A stretch of DNA of 64,000 nucleotides, from positions 6,916,001 through 6,980,000 of the forward strand of contig JAKCOZ010000005.1 in the NCBI GenBank assembly GCA_022605955.1, given 5' to 3'. The notes under the pieces are model-generated. The model had not been told where the DNA came from. It did no database searches and saw only the letters and a list, made by a program, of their open reading frames with translations. This document shows positions 11,001 through 23,345 of this stretch, one piece after another. This DNA comes from Rallus limicola (lineage: Eukaryota > Chordata > Aves > Gruiformes > Rallidae). The position numbers were made by a program, and so were the translations under genes. The stretch's first letter is position 1. The number at the start of each line of letters is the position of its first letter.

Positions 11001-14000
11001 AAGTGTGTCTTAAGGTGTCAAAGGAGATTATCTATGTACTTTGGACATAGCTATAACTCCCTGCAATCTTCAATATATAGTATATTTTAAGGATGGTTCT
11101 GAGGGCTATTTTTGAACTTTGGCTTTATTACTGTGGGTAACATTTCATGTGACCATAACCTGAAATTCCAGCCTCTGGTAAATTTATAAAAATCTTCAGA
11201 CTTGGCTGACTGGCAGGCTTTCATATGCTCTGTTTTTTTGAGGACTGGTAGACAAGCATTATTTCTTTTAGTTGCTCCTTGTTCTAGCCTCTTCTGTGCT
11301 GTGAGAGGCTAATAATTCACCTCTCATCATTCAGTTACTTACACTTTTAGGTCACAAGGGATTTTTGAAGTCCTGAGATTCCCCAAAAGAATATGAAATG
11401 CAACTACAGCTTCAGAGTGCTCTAGTGGTACTGTAAAATTTCTGGTTCTGTAAAAGTGAAGAGCCTTGAAACAGGATCTCTTTAGATGTCAAGAAATGTA
11501 ATTTCTTTCCTCCAGACACTGATGATCTTCAGTGGATCTCTGCTTCAGCTCTGGAGGTCTTCAGTCTCTCAAGAGTCATTTTAGACAGAGAAGAAAGAAA
11601 GAAAAGTAATGGGATAGCTGATAAAAGGGTCAGACTGCATCACAGAAAGCAAGAAGGAATTATAGTAGAGAGCAAATGAGTAGATTTAAGGATGAGAAGC
11701 TAAATTCTGTGATAAAGAAGTTAATGTTGGTTATCTGGAAGAAGAGTAAATACAGAGATGTGATATTAGAGAGACTATAAACCAGAAATGAAATTAAATG
11801 AAATTGTATGACATGAAAGATATTTAAAGAAATCATCTGAAATTTGTGAGAAGGAAACTCAAGGAAGGTGGTACCATGATAGGCATCAAAATGAGTTGTA
11901 GGAGCCTGGGTGCATAAATATATCCTTTAAAATAAAGGAGTAAAGCCTATTAAAAAACTTGATTTTGATGCAAAAATAACACTGAGAAGTGAAAAATGAA
12001 TAACATAGTTTACTCTGCATGTTTTCATGAACTAGTGACCTCATTGCTTATACTTTTCTGTAAGCTCTCTGCTTAATGCTATCATGTTTACAATTCATTC
12101 CAGCAAAGATGACCTCTTTTGTTACGTATTGCGTATATTTTTATAAGTTCTGTGTAGATAGCTTTTTTTCTCCTTGTCAGTTTGTTCTTTTTCTTTTCTA
12201 AATATATCTTTTGTTCCCTTGAACACACATTACTGGCCTGACATAGTGTCAATAATAAGAAATATATTGGTACATAAAGAAACCATCAAGACTTAGAAAA
12301 CCACTAATGTTTCTCGGGTTAATTGTGTGAGAGAGTGAGTGAGCAAAATATAGTGGCTGGTCTGAAGGAATGTTTTTAGGAATCCATTTTTTCTATGTAT
12401 TCTGAATAACCCTGCGGTTAATGTTCTTGACTTCAGATACAGAGGTCTCTTATTTTTCCTGTATTAAGCCTCCTTGCTGCTGCTGAAAATTTTTTGTGTT
12501 ATTCAAAGTCCTCTTTGTACAAATCATGCAACTTCTTTGAATGTAATAAATTCATATGAAATGCTAACCAATTAAATATATTTGCACTTTTCTATTAGTA
12601 GTCCTATTTTAGAGATGATTCCCTAACTTTTATTGATTAATTAAATAGTGGTTAGCTATTAGATATGCTGCTTGCAAACCTCTTAAGAGTTTGAAGTCTC
12701 AGTCTTTCTGTATTGCTATGTGAGAATACTTCAGTAGTACACAGACTAGTTTGGACAACTTTACTCCAGGATGCCAGTTTGTGGTAGAAGCATATCTGCT
12801 CAATGTAGGGCTGCTGTCTGCACCCGAGGAAGTTTGATAGAAGGTATCAGAATGAGAATCCTCTGATTCAGTTTCAGATATCTTGATGCCTAGGGGCTTG
12901 TGTGAACTAGTAACAATCCATGATCCAGCATGCTCCCCAATTAAAGTAAATCTCAGAAGTTCCTTTCATCACTTCTAATAGTTTTGGCTTCATTTTCCGA
13001 TTTTGTGATTGTGTTGATAGTGTGTACATGTACATAAAGGGTGTATTTCTGACTTTTGAGGGTTTGAGGATAAACTACAGGGATTTTTGTTTGTGTTTGT
13101 GACAGAACTTCTCACTAGTCTCAAAGAGACTTTTGGGGAAAAAAACTATTATTTTGGTTATTTCTTTGACTCTGTTTAACAGCTGTTATTTGGTGAAGAG
13201 CGTATCCAGATGTTTATGAAATACTCTGGCATTTTTTTTTCCAGGATGACTTTGAAATTGAGTGCGCCTCATTAATCCTAAGAATGTATTTTCTTCTTTG
13301 TAAAAATTACATCAAATATCACTGCTACTATTGTTCCAATACTAGCTAGGGTTGTTTACAATGATGCAGGGGCTGAACCTTCCTCTTAAATATCACTGTA
13401 ACACATTTAGTGTTCACGGATGGGGTTGGATAAGGAGCTTTGGAGGCAGAAATCCTCTGCTTATATAGAGAGCGCATGGTATAAGCACTCTAAGCCCCTG
13501 ATGGTCCTAGTAAAATTTCAATCTGGAGAGCTTAGTACAATGAGAGTTCATTACATTCACCTTTGTGTTCATTTAACATGTGGTCTTTATAAGGAAAGTT
13601 TTGAGATTTCACGTTCAATTAGGACCAGAAATGTGGTAGCTGAGAACGGCACTGAAATCAAGAGTACTGCTCACGTGGTCAGCAAGAAGCCTTGCACATA
13701 ATGGCCTTTGGGTAAAACCTGGAGTTAGTAATGAGGCCTATATTTCAATCACTGGCTAAGCAGTAAAAGATGTGATGTCACTTAAGCACTTGTCTGATGA
13801 TGAAAGCTTTTAGGGGCAGTCAGAACGTCTGGTCCTTAATAGGCAGAACTTATATCTGAAAATGAAACTAATTTTGGAGGTCTTGGGGAGTAAATTTGTT
13901 CTGCAACGTTTCTTAACATCAGTGGGAAATGCGAGATCCTCTTTCCTTGAACAGTGAAAGGTTTATAAGTATTTTCAATACCTTGGGATTTTTACTTCCC

Positions 14001-15123
14001 CATTGCACTTAACTGAAATTTGCAAATGGATTTAGAAGCCATTGAAGTTATGCAGTTTCAATGCATAAATCTCATTTCCTTAGGAGATCTGGCTAAGAAA
14101 TAAATTTGCTGGTACCTTAAGAGGAAAAGATTAAATAGGAAAAATTATTCCCTTTTGTAGCAGTTTAATAGAAAGTACTGACTGAGCCTGATTAATTTAA
14201 ATGACAGTAGAAATATTGTTACTGCAACAAATACTGTTGCTTATATAGAGGCTTTTTTTAAACTGTCCAAAGGCTTATACAAATTTAGAGGTACAAATTG
14301 CTTTGTTCAGAAATATAAAAACAGCCATTATGTTACTGTGAACGTATGAACAGGGAAGTACGCCAAAGAACCAGAAAGAGCTGTATTGTTCTTTTTTGAG
14401 GTACTGGCCTTTCATCCAAGAAATGACACCTTATTGCTTACTTGGTAATAGTGGTCACTGGGAGATTTCTTTTAGGTAGTTCAGAAATTCTCTTAGGAAT
14501 ACTAGTAAGGCTTATTTTGTGAATTTTTGTTTTAAATATGATTAACAATTTTTCCAATAAAATTTTCCCTCTAATATTGACACCCAAAATGGAAAGTTAA
14601 AGTGATATATGGTTATTCCAATTCCTGTACCCATGAAGTCTGTAATTAAATTAGCTAAACTATCTCTTTCTAAAAACACATCTGGCGGATTCATGATGGA
14701 AGTGCTGTATGGCTTTATAGCCTTTAAAATGTAGGGGTTTATGGAAGGTAGTTGTGACTCTCTATATGACTTTTTTTCTTTAATGGTAACAGGCAGCATA
14801 ATTCTGTTGATGAAAGACTATTGTAATTTGTCTCTTAACATGGTTCCATCCACTGACAAAAGAAAAGAAAACATCTGAGGACAGAACATTTCTATTGAAT
14901 CCTGTATATGAGCCCAGTTAACTTTGATAAATGGAGACAGAGATATAGAGCAATTGGGAAAAGTTAGTAAAGGACTGGTAATGGTGCTGCTTTGAACTCT
15001 ACGTCTCAGGCTGTGAAAGCAGAGCAGGACTTGCACTAAGTGAAAAGTGCCTGTGTGATTTTGCTAGGATGGATGCATGTGCTGTTATTAGATGACTGAA
15101 TTTCAGATCACTTGCATTGATTT

Positions 15124-15163
15124 TGTGGTTTTTTTTTTGGTTTTTTTTTTTGTTTTTTTTCCC
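15124..15163. repeat. T-rich low-complexity tract
   Basis: A run of T interrupted only by three short G interruptions spans about 40 bp and is followed by a short C run. It could be a simple repeat, or the poly(A) remnant of an unrecognised minus-strand retroposon. No element was recognised next to it. Confidence 0.8.
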
Positions 15164-18100
15164 CCTCCAAAGCAAAGGCTGGTCTCTAAACTTAGAATAG
15201 TTGAATGGGCTCTGAATCTGTAAAATGCTGACTGCTGCTCTTTTATAAATGACGTTTCTCTGGCCTTTTTAAAAATCCCTTTAGTGTTCCTGGTATGTTA
15301 TCTGAAACTCCCTAGAATGCTAAGAGCTTTGCATGCTTGTCTCTTTTGCTTCTGCATTGATGTTTTCAGCCTGGGACCGAGCTTTTAAAGAATCTCTTTT
15401 GAAGGACTAACCCTTGGTGTCTTGCCAAGACTCTTTAATTGAAACTCTCTTGATCAGATATGTGTATTTCCTTAGAAAAATAATTATATGGCAGAGTAAT
15501 AACTACAACATAATACTGGTGGTATAGACTTTAAATGCATGATTAGTTTGTATCCACTGGAAATTTAGTTTTACAGTTTCCTCCTTCCCCATAAGTTCCC
15601 TACTTTGGCTTAACTGTTACTGTCAGTGAATATCTGTAATAATCTAAGACATCTGGTTCCTTCAGTTTTATCAACTTGAAGCAGATATATTATAGAGCAA
15701 CTATGCCTGAGATATTTGCAATCTTCAAAAATAATAGTTATGTTTTATAGGAATGGTTCAACCTGTTTGCATGTTGCTTAGCTTTCTTAAAGTTTGGGGA
15801 AAAAACATTTAAACCTGTATATCTGATATAAACTGTGAGAATAGCAATATTAAAATCAGAGTTAGAAAGCTAAAGGTCAAGGAGGAATCTTACTATTGGT
15901 CTCTGCAAGATAGAAGAGAAACCTCAAAAGCTCCTTCTGGAAGAAGCAGCTGAACTGCAGCAGAGATGCTTTGGATGTGGCAAAAAATGTTTCAAGAGTA
16001 TGTAAATATCGTGTGCAACACAACTAGGCTTTTTATTGTGGCATTTTATAATAATTTTAAGGATCTCTGAAGGACTTGTGCTTTCCTAAGTGTTACAGTC
16101 TGGGAATGATTTAATCCAGTGATTGCTTATAGCTATCTCCTTGAATAAAGCACCGCCTTGCACAATCATCCCAAGCCTGGGTAGAATGAAGCCAGCTGAA
16201 TGCATCTTCACTGTGTAAGGATTCAATGCCAAATTTAAAATCCCTCCCATACATTCACACTCCTCTTTTTTTGCCAGTCCTTGCAAACTTGATTTTAGGC
16301 TTCAAACAAAATATTTGGATTTTTCCACTGCAGACCCAGCAGTAAATGAAAAACAGGCTATCAAGTAGTTCTGCATTAAACCAGTTGCATTCACTTAGCT
16401 TGGCATATGTATAAGGAGACTGTTCTTTCCTTTGCATAATCCTTAGAACTATTTTGTAAAATCCATCTGATCTCATTCTTCTGTATCTGCATTTCATCTA
16501 GAATGCCAGTAGGTATTGGTATTTTCTAAAAATAAATGCAGATATGACTGAATAGACACGAGGAAACCATTATGTTGAATAAGAGGCACCATTTCTTAAT
16601 CATCTCTTTAGTGTAACATAGGTATATATCATCATATAACCATGTTTTTGTTTTGTGAGCTATTAGTAATTAAATCACTGGTCCTGTTGATAGAAGAAAG
16701 AGTTAAGAACCAATATTAGCACTGTTAAATATATGTACTCAAAGGAGTATCATATTTTTATATTAAAAAGAAATATTCTGATTTTTCCTAAGTGTGTTGC
16801 AAAGCTCTTAAGAATAATAAAGCATTTTAAAGTTCTTTAACATTTGGTAAGCTGTATTCATTATTCATAGAGGTAAAATGAATAAATAATATTGAATGGC
16901 AGCAGATGTATTTTGCTTGTAAAAGACTATGTTAATGGGGACTGTTGTTAGCACACGCCATGAAAACAAGCCTGTTTACTTGAGATGTGAATTAAAAATT
17001 AGACTAAGTGTTCTGAATTAAAGCAGACTCAGAAGTCTTTGGCTTATTTATTGGGGAGATGGGACTTGTCTACTTTCTTTTCTGAAGACTTGTCATCAAG
17101 GCAAACTGGGTTAAGAGATCAAAGATGACTATTTTGTTCTAATCTGGCATGTGATATCAATCTCCTTATTTCTATATCTGTAGTATACTTTCCTGTGTAG
17201 GAGGGATCCCTTTTCATTTGCTTTTACAGAATTTTAATCTGTATTTAGTGTTGAATCCCAGAAAACAATACAGCATAAGCTCTGGAGGAGCCCTTTGGCT
17301 TTATCAACAGATCTGCATGTGCTTCCATTATGTTGTTTTTAACTTTGAGAGCTCTCTAAGCAAATTTTAGAAAGTGAACTCTGAAGAAGTTCTTTTGAGC
17401 TCAAAATACTTTAAATAGTTTCTGCATTATTGACATTATTTTAGCCAACATATGTAAAACAAAGTCAGAAAGGGGAGAAATTAATCTGAGTAAAAGTAAG
17501 CAGTTTTAGATGACTACCCGGGTATACAGCTGCCAGCCTTGGCAGGAGAGGGCCAGGTAGATTCCCATCCATGTATTCTAGACCACTGGGGTATCTGAGT
17601 TGGGAGTAAGGGTGAATACTAGGAGTTGTGCTTGGAAAAAATTAATTTAAGTCCATTGATAACAGAAAACAAAGCCATAATATGAAATTAATGAGGATGG
17701 AAGGAAAGGCAGTATTGTGCACAGACTCAGAATAATTTAATAAGGCTTTAGAAGTCTGGACCACCAACTATAATAAATGAGTAAGGAATCTATTCGTGTT
17801 TGACAGAACTAAAACTCAGGAAGTGTTACTGGCATTGCAGTTACTGAAGCCTACAAGCTCTGAACTTTAAAGCATAGTGGAATAAATAAAATATACAATA
17901 CAGTAGGATAAAAGTAATAAAGCACAGTTCTGTCTATTCACTACTCCTTGACATAATAAAGCAGATGGGAAGGAGAGCATACCAAATTACTTTGCTGTTG
18001 CGTGTACAGACCCTAATGCAATCCTCCATTTTTTTTTTCTTTATGTGTTTTTTTTCTGCTGAGGGTACTACCTAGCAAAATGCTGGTTTAATTTCTACCA

Positions 18101-19406
18101 AATGTCACATTTAGTTGGCAGAATTTTCTCCTTTCTAATCTAACTTCTGCTTTTCCATTCAAAGTATGATGCGAGATTTTCTAGCATGTTAAATCAAAAT
18201 AAATGAATTTGAACTTTTATCCCTTCTTTTGCTGAATTTGAAGTTGTAATGATTGTTTATAAGTAGCACATTTGAAAGAACTGGGAAAAATAGCTCAGTT
18301 CAAAGCAGCAGGACAAATTTGGGTTAGCTTCTTGTTTAGGAGCAGTTGAATCAGCACACAGTGCTGATAAGTTATCTAAAATTCATAGGTGTACTGGTAG
18401 AAAAGTACCTGTATTATTTAAATCCTTCCTGTAGTACTCTATGCTTCTAGATTTTAACAAATACATAACAATGTTTTTATTAATAACTTGATTTAATTTG
18501 GTGGGCAAGTCACTGTTTTGAAACAAAATACAGATACCTGAATATTTCTGTTAGGGTGATTTAACACTGGGGATTAATTTTACCCTCATTTGCCATTATG
18601 TTCTCTGCTCTTAAGAATGTGGCTTGGTTCTAATAAACATGAAATTACTCTTTGTACTTGCACATCTAAGTTTTATCTCCTCTTTTCCCTTAGGGCTGGT
18701 AGGTTGAGATGTCAATAGCATTGTACTTAGTTGACTAGGAAATCTTCAGAGGCTACTCTAGTTTGGTGGTTGAAAAAGGATTAAGATTTGCTTCCAAATA
18801 AATCAAAAGGCACACAAAAATTAGCACAAATGGCATGTTTCTTGATCATGGCTTGGGCATTTCTTCGCAAGAGAAACAGGTCTTGATTCTGCAGTTGTCA
18901 GCTCTTACATTGTACCATTTCCCCAGACGCTGATTCTGCCCCCCAAATTAGTAATGACAGCTCTCTGAACTGAAGTCAGCAAGTGTAAAATATTGACTAC
19001 AGAGAACAAGAAATACAATATGCTGCACTTATTTGATCGGCCTGTTTGAGTCCTTCACTTAGTCACGACAGTGCTCTGCTGGAACAGTGTAAGCTGGGTA
19101 ACAACGTGCTTTGTTAATAACATCATTGAAGTTATGCTGATTCTACATGCTGGTAGTAAATCTGGGATAACAGCACTCTCCAGTACGATTACAGGCTATT
19201 TGAGGGTTCAAATGAAAGATCCATACTCTACTTGGCTGGTTTCTGCAGTCTCCAGCCCATGGTTTCACTTGCAAATAAGGAGACAGAGAGTTCTCCATGT
19301 GTGGTGGGGTGTATGGGAGAGAGAGCCCACAAGGACAGGGGAAACAATTTCTTCAGGGTTAGGGAAGTGTCTGAAATCGTGGAAACAGGACAGACAGACT
19401 TATATG

Positions 19407-19445
19407 AAAGAAAGAAGAAAAAAAAAAAAAAAACAACCCCAACCT
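19407..19445. repeat. A-rich tract with A16 run
   Basis: An AAAG-like stretch runs into 16 consecutive A (19418-19433) and then 'CAACCCCAACC'. It is low-complexity sequence of the same A-tract-then-AC-rich kind seen elsewhere in the window. Confidence 0.8.
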
Positions 19446-22256
19446 AGAAGCTGGCATTTTCAATTTAAAATAATCTAGAATTGCTTTTAAACAAAAATAA
19501 TTCTTTTACAGGCAGGATGGGGGCTATTCAAGGATGCTATACTAAAAAAAACCCAGGATGAACACAGTTATCAAAAGGTTTTGGAAACAAAATCAGAACG
19601 AAAGGGCATTGTTAAAGAGCAGAGCAAGGGGACTGCAAGAGGCAAGAAAACATCCTACTAAGAGATGAATCTGTTCAAATGAGAAATATACAAAGGCTCA
19701 TAGACTCTGGCAGGTTAAATGCACAAGACAGGAGGAGAGAAAGAGAAAAAGAGGAACACCTTGCAGACAGAATAAAGATGAATAATAATACTTTTTTTTT
19801 TTTTCTTTCCCCTCCAAATACATCAGAATCAGGAAGCTGTAGAGTAAGGCTAATAGATGATCAAGGTGTAGAAGTAGCATTTAGAGAAAATAAGTCCACA
19901 GCAGCAACTTAATCTTAATTTTTATTTCTGTGTTCTTCACCCAGTGTAATCAGGCTGTGGAAGCCTTTGCAATAAGATGACATAAATTCTGAAAGCTTAC
20001 ACAGCTTTCAAGAATAGATCAAAGAAATTAATGGAAGAGGAACTTACTGAAGGCTAAATACAAAGATGTTCTCTGTCTCAAAGTTGCCTGAGCTACACAT
20101 CACAGGATGCTGGGAGAGCACGTTGTGATGTTACATACATTTCTTACATATTTCCCTGAACATCCTCTTACTGTTTTCCTACCCCTTTCGTGAGAGAGCT
20201 GCAAAGCTTTACAAAGTGAGCTGGCTACAGCAGGATCTCAGCAGACTGGTGCAGTCAGGATTTGAAGTGTCAGTGATAGCATAAAACAGTGTACTGTTTA
20301 CTCTTAGCTCTGTGTGTCCTGCAGAGCTGCTACGGTACTGCTGGTGGTGGCAGGGAGTGCTGTGGAGTACAGAGGTATGCAACAGAAGGTTAACAGCAGT
20401 GCTGGGAAGCCACTAGTTCAGAAATGGGGATTGGTTTTGGACTCCTTGCCAGCCCCCAAAGAAATGTTTGGCACTCTGTCACTTTTCTAGAGCCCTGAAA
20501 AAACACAGTAAGTGGGTTTTGTTGGGCATAGACTCCAGGCCCGATGGACCCCTGGTCTGGTCATGCCTATCTTCTGTACCTGTCAGCAGGAAAGGCAGAG
20601 CACTTACCTTTCATGGGTATGGTTCCCACTTGCTACCAGTGGGAAGGGTCACACATCACCAAGCTATGTAGGGAAAAACTGTTGTATCTCCTGCTGGCAA
20701 CTCTGTGGCAAATTGGGTTCTAATGGAGCTGCAAAAAGTGTCACTAATCTAGTTTATTGATAAATTAATGGAAAAGTCTGGTATAAAATGTGAGATTGTC
20801 CTTTTACTACAGTATTTCACATTACTTTGTTAGCCTGCAAAGTTCACATGCTTTGCTTTTTAGGACAGATTGCATATCAGCTATCTGATTGCTGTTTCCT
20901 AGAATTTACCTATGTGTTAATTGGTTTAGTCTGCAGTAGAAGAAGCTACAGAGACCAAGTAAGCTGCTCTTATTCATGACTGAAATGATACTGCCTTTAT
21001 AAATATTGTAGTGTTCAACACCAGGGTTATTCTGCTTAGGAATTTTGCATACAGGTAATCTAAAATTTGATATCCATTCCCTTACTCTCTGTCACTCATT
21101 ACATTTGATTATTACAAATTTTATGTGTTAGTTTACAAGCTATGTGGAAGGCAGGACATCTCAGAGGTGCTGGACCATTCTCTTTGTTACAGACTTTACA
21201 GCAAAATACTTAGTTTTCCTTTTGGTATCTTGGTGATGTACAGAAGTGAATGGAATATTGTACTCTTACTATCACCTTCTCTCAGTTATAAGCAGGCTGG
21301 TGGTTCCTTGTCTCTTTTCATGGTCCTGTAGCATGACTTGGGCTGTTCTGTGACCTCATTTGAAATCTGCTCTTCAGTGTTAAATGTGAGCAACATCCTT
21401 GGAGTGAGGAGACTTCAGCTCTGTGACTCCATAGCATAAGCATAGATAACACTCGGATGAGCAGAATCTGTGTTTGGATGGCAGAAGTGTTTTTCACCAA
21501 TGGACTGGCAGCAATCTTTTTTAAGAAGGAAGAGATGAATGGCACGAAGAATTGGGCCAGGGGCTGAGAGGTTATTTCCTTGTCTTTAGACAAGGAAAGC
21601 TCTTGGGACAAGGATCTAAAAGCACTGTACAGGCAGTTGCCTTGGAGCTGGAGCTGATTTGACCAGGATTTTAGTTGAAGGAATAGAGGCTATTTTTCTA
21701 TTGGATGAAGATGGATAGAATGTGAGGTTGTCCTGAAAGAGATGTACAAAACACTGGCCAAAATCTATGAGCTAGAAGTAAGCGCAGATTTGTGGCATTT
21801 ATGAGAGAGAGGGCTGGATAGGAATTAAATGAATATGTTCAGAAAGTTTCAAAATTTGCTCTAGGGAAACAAATCAAAAAGATTTTCAAATAATATCTTT
21901 TGGTCCTCTTGTGTTTTCATTTGTATTTTTCAGCTAGTTTATGGGTATTATGGATATATTTAAATCATTGCCCTTCTCCAGTATTGATAGAAATCTTTTA
22001 TAGGCAGAAATAGAAGAAGAAAAAAAGGTTGGTACCTTAGGAGAAGACTCGTGTTTCTCTAATTTCAACACGCAGAAAATGGCTCTTAAACTGTCAGCAG
22101 ATCTTTCTAACCCTAAGCCACTGATTTGCTGTTGAAGTTACAGGAATCTTTATTTGAAGAATTTATTAATTTTCTTTGTTAATTTTGAAGTGAGCAGGTT
22201 ATGGAATGGAACTGCTCAGTTTCTGGAGATGTGGCAATTGTAGCTGACTATTTGCC

Positions 22257-22261
22257 ACTTG
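22257..22261. repeat. Target-site duplication, left copy (ACTTG)
   Basis: ACTTG lies immediately outside the left LTR terminus and is repeated exactly at 29127-29131 outside the right LTR. A 5-bp duplication is what class III (ERVL) elements usually make. The perfect match shows that the provirus was not produced by recombination between different copies. Confidence 0.93.
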
Positions 22262-22435
22262 TGTCGTGGTTTCACCCCGGCTTGGGCCGAGATCCACGCA
22301 GCTGCCTGCTCCTTAAAGTAAAAGAGCAGGAGAAAAGGGAAAAAGGGGAGGGGGGAAACAAGGGAAGGGAAAAGGAAGGGGCAAATAACTCCAAAACCAA
22401 GAAACTAAGAGGCCCGTGGGTTGGGATAAGGATAG

Positions 22436-22441
22436 TTTACT
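22436..22441 (-). terminator. Candidate poly(A) signal AGTAAA in 3' LTR
   Basis: No AATAAA or ATTAAA is present on the sense strand of this LTR downstream of the TATA-like sequence. AGTAAA, a known weaker variant, lies about 174 bp from the LTR's U5 end. The two older LTRs in this window carry AATAAA (7948) or AGTAAA (1765) at a similar offset of about 190-196 bp, which supports this hexamer as the functional signal by position. Cleavage would be expected roughly 10-30 nt further along the minus strand. Confidence 0.45.
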
Positions 22442-22595
22442 AAGATAACAGAAAAATAAAATATATACAATGCTAACAGGACTATAGAGCAAAAGAATAT
22501 GAAAATATTGATACACAATGCAGTTTCTCACCGAACCACACAACTCAGGCCGTACCACCCAGAGCCGTCCCGGAACCCGACCGTCCCCCAAGACC

Positions 22596-22622
22596 CTCGC
22601 GTCCCGGCCGCTCGCGTCCCGG
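22596..22622 (-). repeat. 12-bp direct repeat in CpG-rich LTR core
   Basis: The 12-mer CTCGCGTCCCGG occurs at 22596-22607 and again at 22611-22622 on plus, and likewise in the other LTR at 28874-28900. It lies next to a GC box and several other CpG sites. It may be a duplicated regulatory element of the U3 promoter; the binding factor is unknown. Confidence 0.5.
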
Positions 22623-22848
22623 AACCGCCCCTTCTTCCTCCCATCAGCCCCCTTTTTCCTGGGCAGGACGTAATTGGCATGGAATACTCTCTTTGGCCCA
22701 TCTGGGTCACCTGTCCTGGCATTGACTGTCTGACTGCAACTAAAAACATCAGGGTGTTATCAGCACTGTTTTCATTTTAACTCCCAAACACAGCATTCCA
22801 TCCGCTGCTACAAATGAAATTAACTCTATCCTGACTGAAACCAGGACA

Positions 22849-22862
22849 TTATCCACCCCTTA
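22849..22862 (-). other. Polypurine tract (plus-strand primer)
   Basis: Immediately upstream of the 3' LTR the sense strand reads TAAGGGGTGGATAA, purine-rich and ending exactly at the LTR boundary. By position and composition this is the tract that resists RNase H and primes plus-strand DNA synthesis. Confidence 0.8.
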
Positions 22863-23345
22863 TTCCATACCATTTACGTCATGACCAGATCCAACCATTT
22901 CTTTTGGGTACAACCAATGTTTCAGACACACATATCTGTATTATTCCCTTAGTCTATGGATCATTCTTCTGAGTTTTGTTGAGTAAATGATTTAGTCCAT
23001 GACTTTCAGGCTTCATTCGTTGTAACAGTCTCTCATGGTGTCAGTATGCACCATTGGATCGTTGCATACTGCATCTCGGGCTCTCGACCAATGCATCTGA
23101 CATGGTCCATGGTCATGGTCTGTGAATCAAAAGTGTTCATTTTCAAAGGGGAAGAGGAAAAAGTTCTTGTGATGATAGGTCTTGATCCCATCATCGTGGC
23201 AGTCTTCCTTCATTGACGTGTATGTTTCCGGCTGTAACTCCATTGGTACAACACACAACAACAATTATATATACAGAAATTAAAGTAATAATGTATATAT
23301 TGTAATGGGTTATTTAGCACTTATTATAATACAATTTCTACCTTA
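22863..23345 (-). other. Noncoding interval between pol and 3' LTR (no env)
   Basis: About 480 nt separate the pol stop from the polypurine tract. No open frame of useful length lies on the sense strand here, so there is no env and no separate accessory gene. The interval could hold RNA export or packaging signals, but none is recognisable. There is no room for a full env, so this is probably the normal structure of the family rather than a deletion, although an old deletion in the lineage cannot be excluded. Confidence 0.6.

Larger units (their letters stand above)
8061..22256. other. Long AT-rich stretch, no gene recognised
   Basis: About 14 kb with no recognisable exon, RNA gene or repeat family. 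The open frames (largest about 135 codons, near 19071-19478, ending in a poly-Lys tract encoded by an A run) have no domain signature. Simple-sequence tracts occur near 15124-15163 and 19407-19445. The stretch ends at the target-site duplication of the provirus. Confidence 0.5.
22262..22848 (-). repeat. 3' LTR of the provirus
   Basis: On the sense (minus) strand it begins TGTCCTGG and ends CCACGACA, so it has a TGTC...GACA terminal inverted repeat. It is 587 bp, the same length as the 5' LTR, and I found no difference when reading the two side by side. The sense strand holds, in order, a CCAAT pentamer, a GC-rich CpG-dense block with GGGGCGGT, a TATA-like sequence (plus 22457-22467), an AGTAAA poly(A)-signal variant (plus 22436-22441) and a pyrimidine-rich U5. 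Short open frames inside it (for example 22313-22591 and 22499-22780) recur in both LTRs and are not genes. Confidence 0.95.

Noticed and set aside
22313..22780. Open frames on both strands inside the LTRs (92, 93 and 73 codons), repeated at 28591-29058
   Set aside because: They lie in U3/U5 regulatory sequence, are low-complexity (Pro/Arg or Leu/Pro rich) and are duplicated only because the LTR is.
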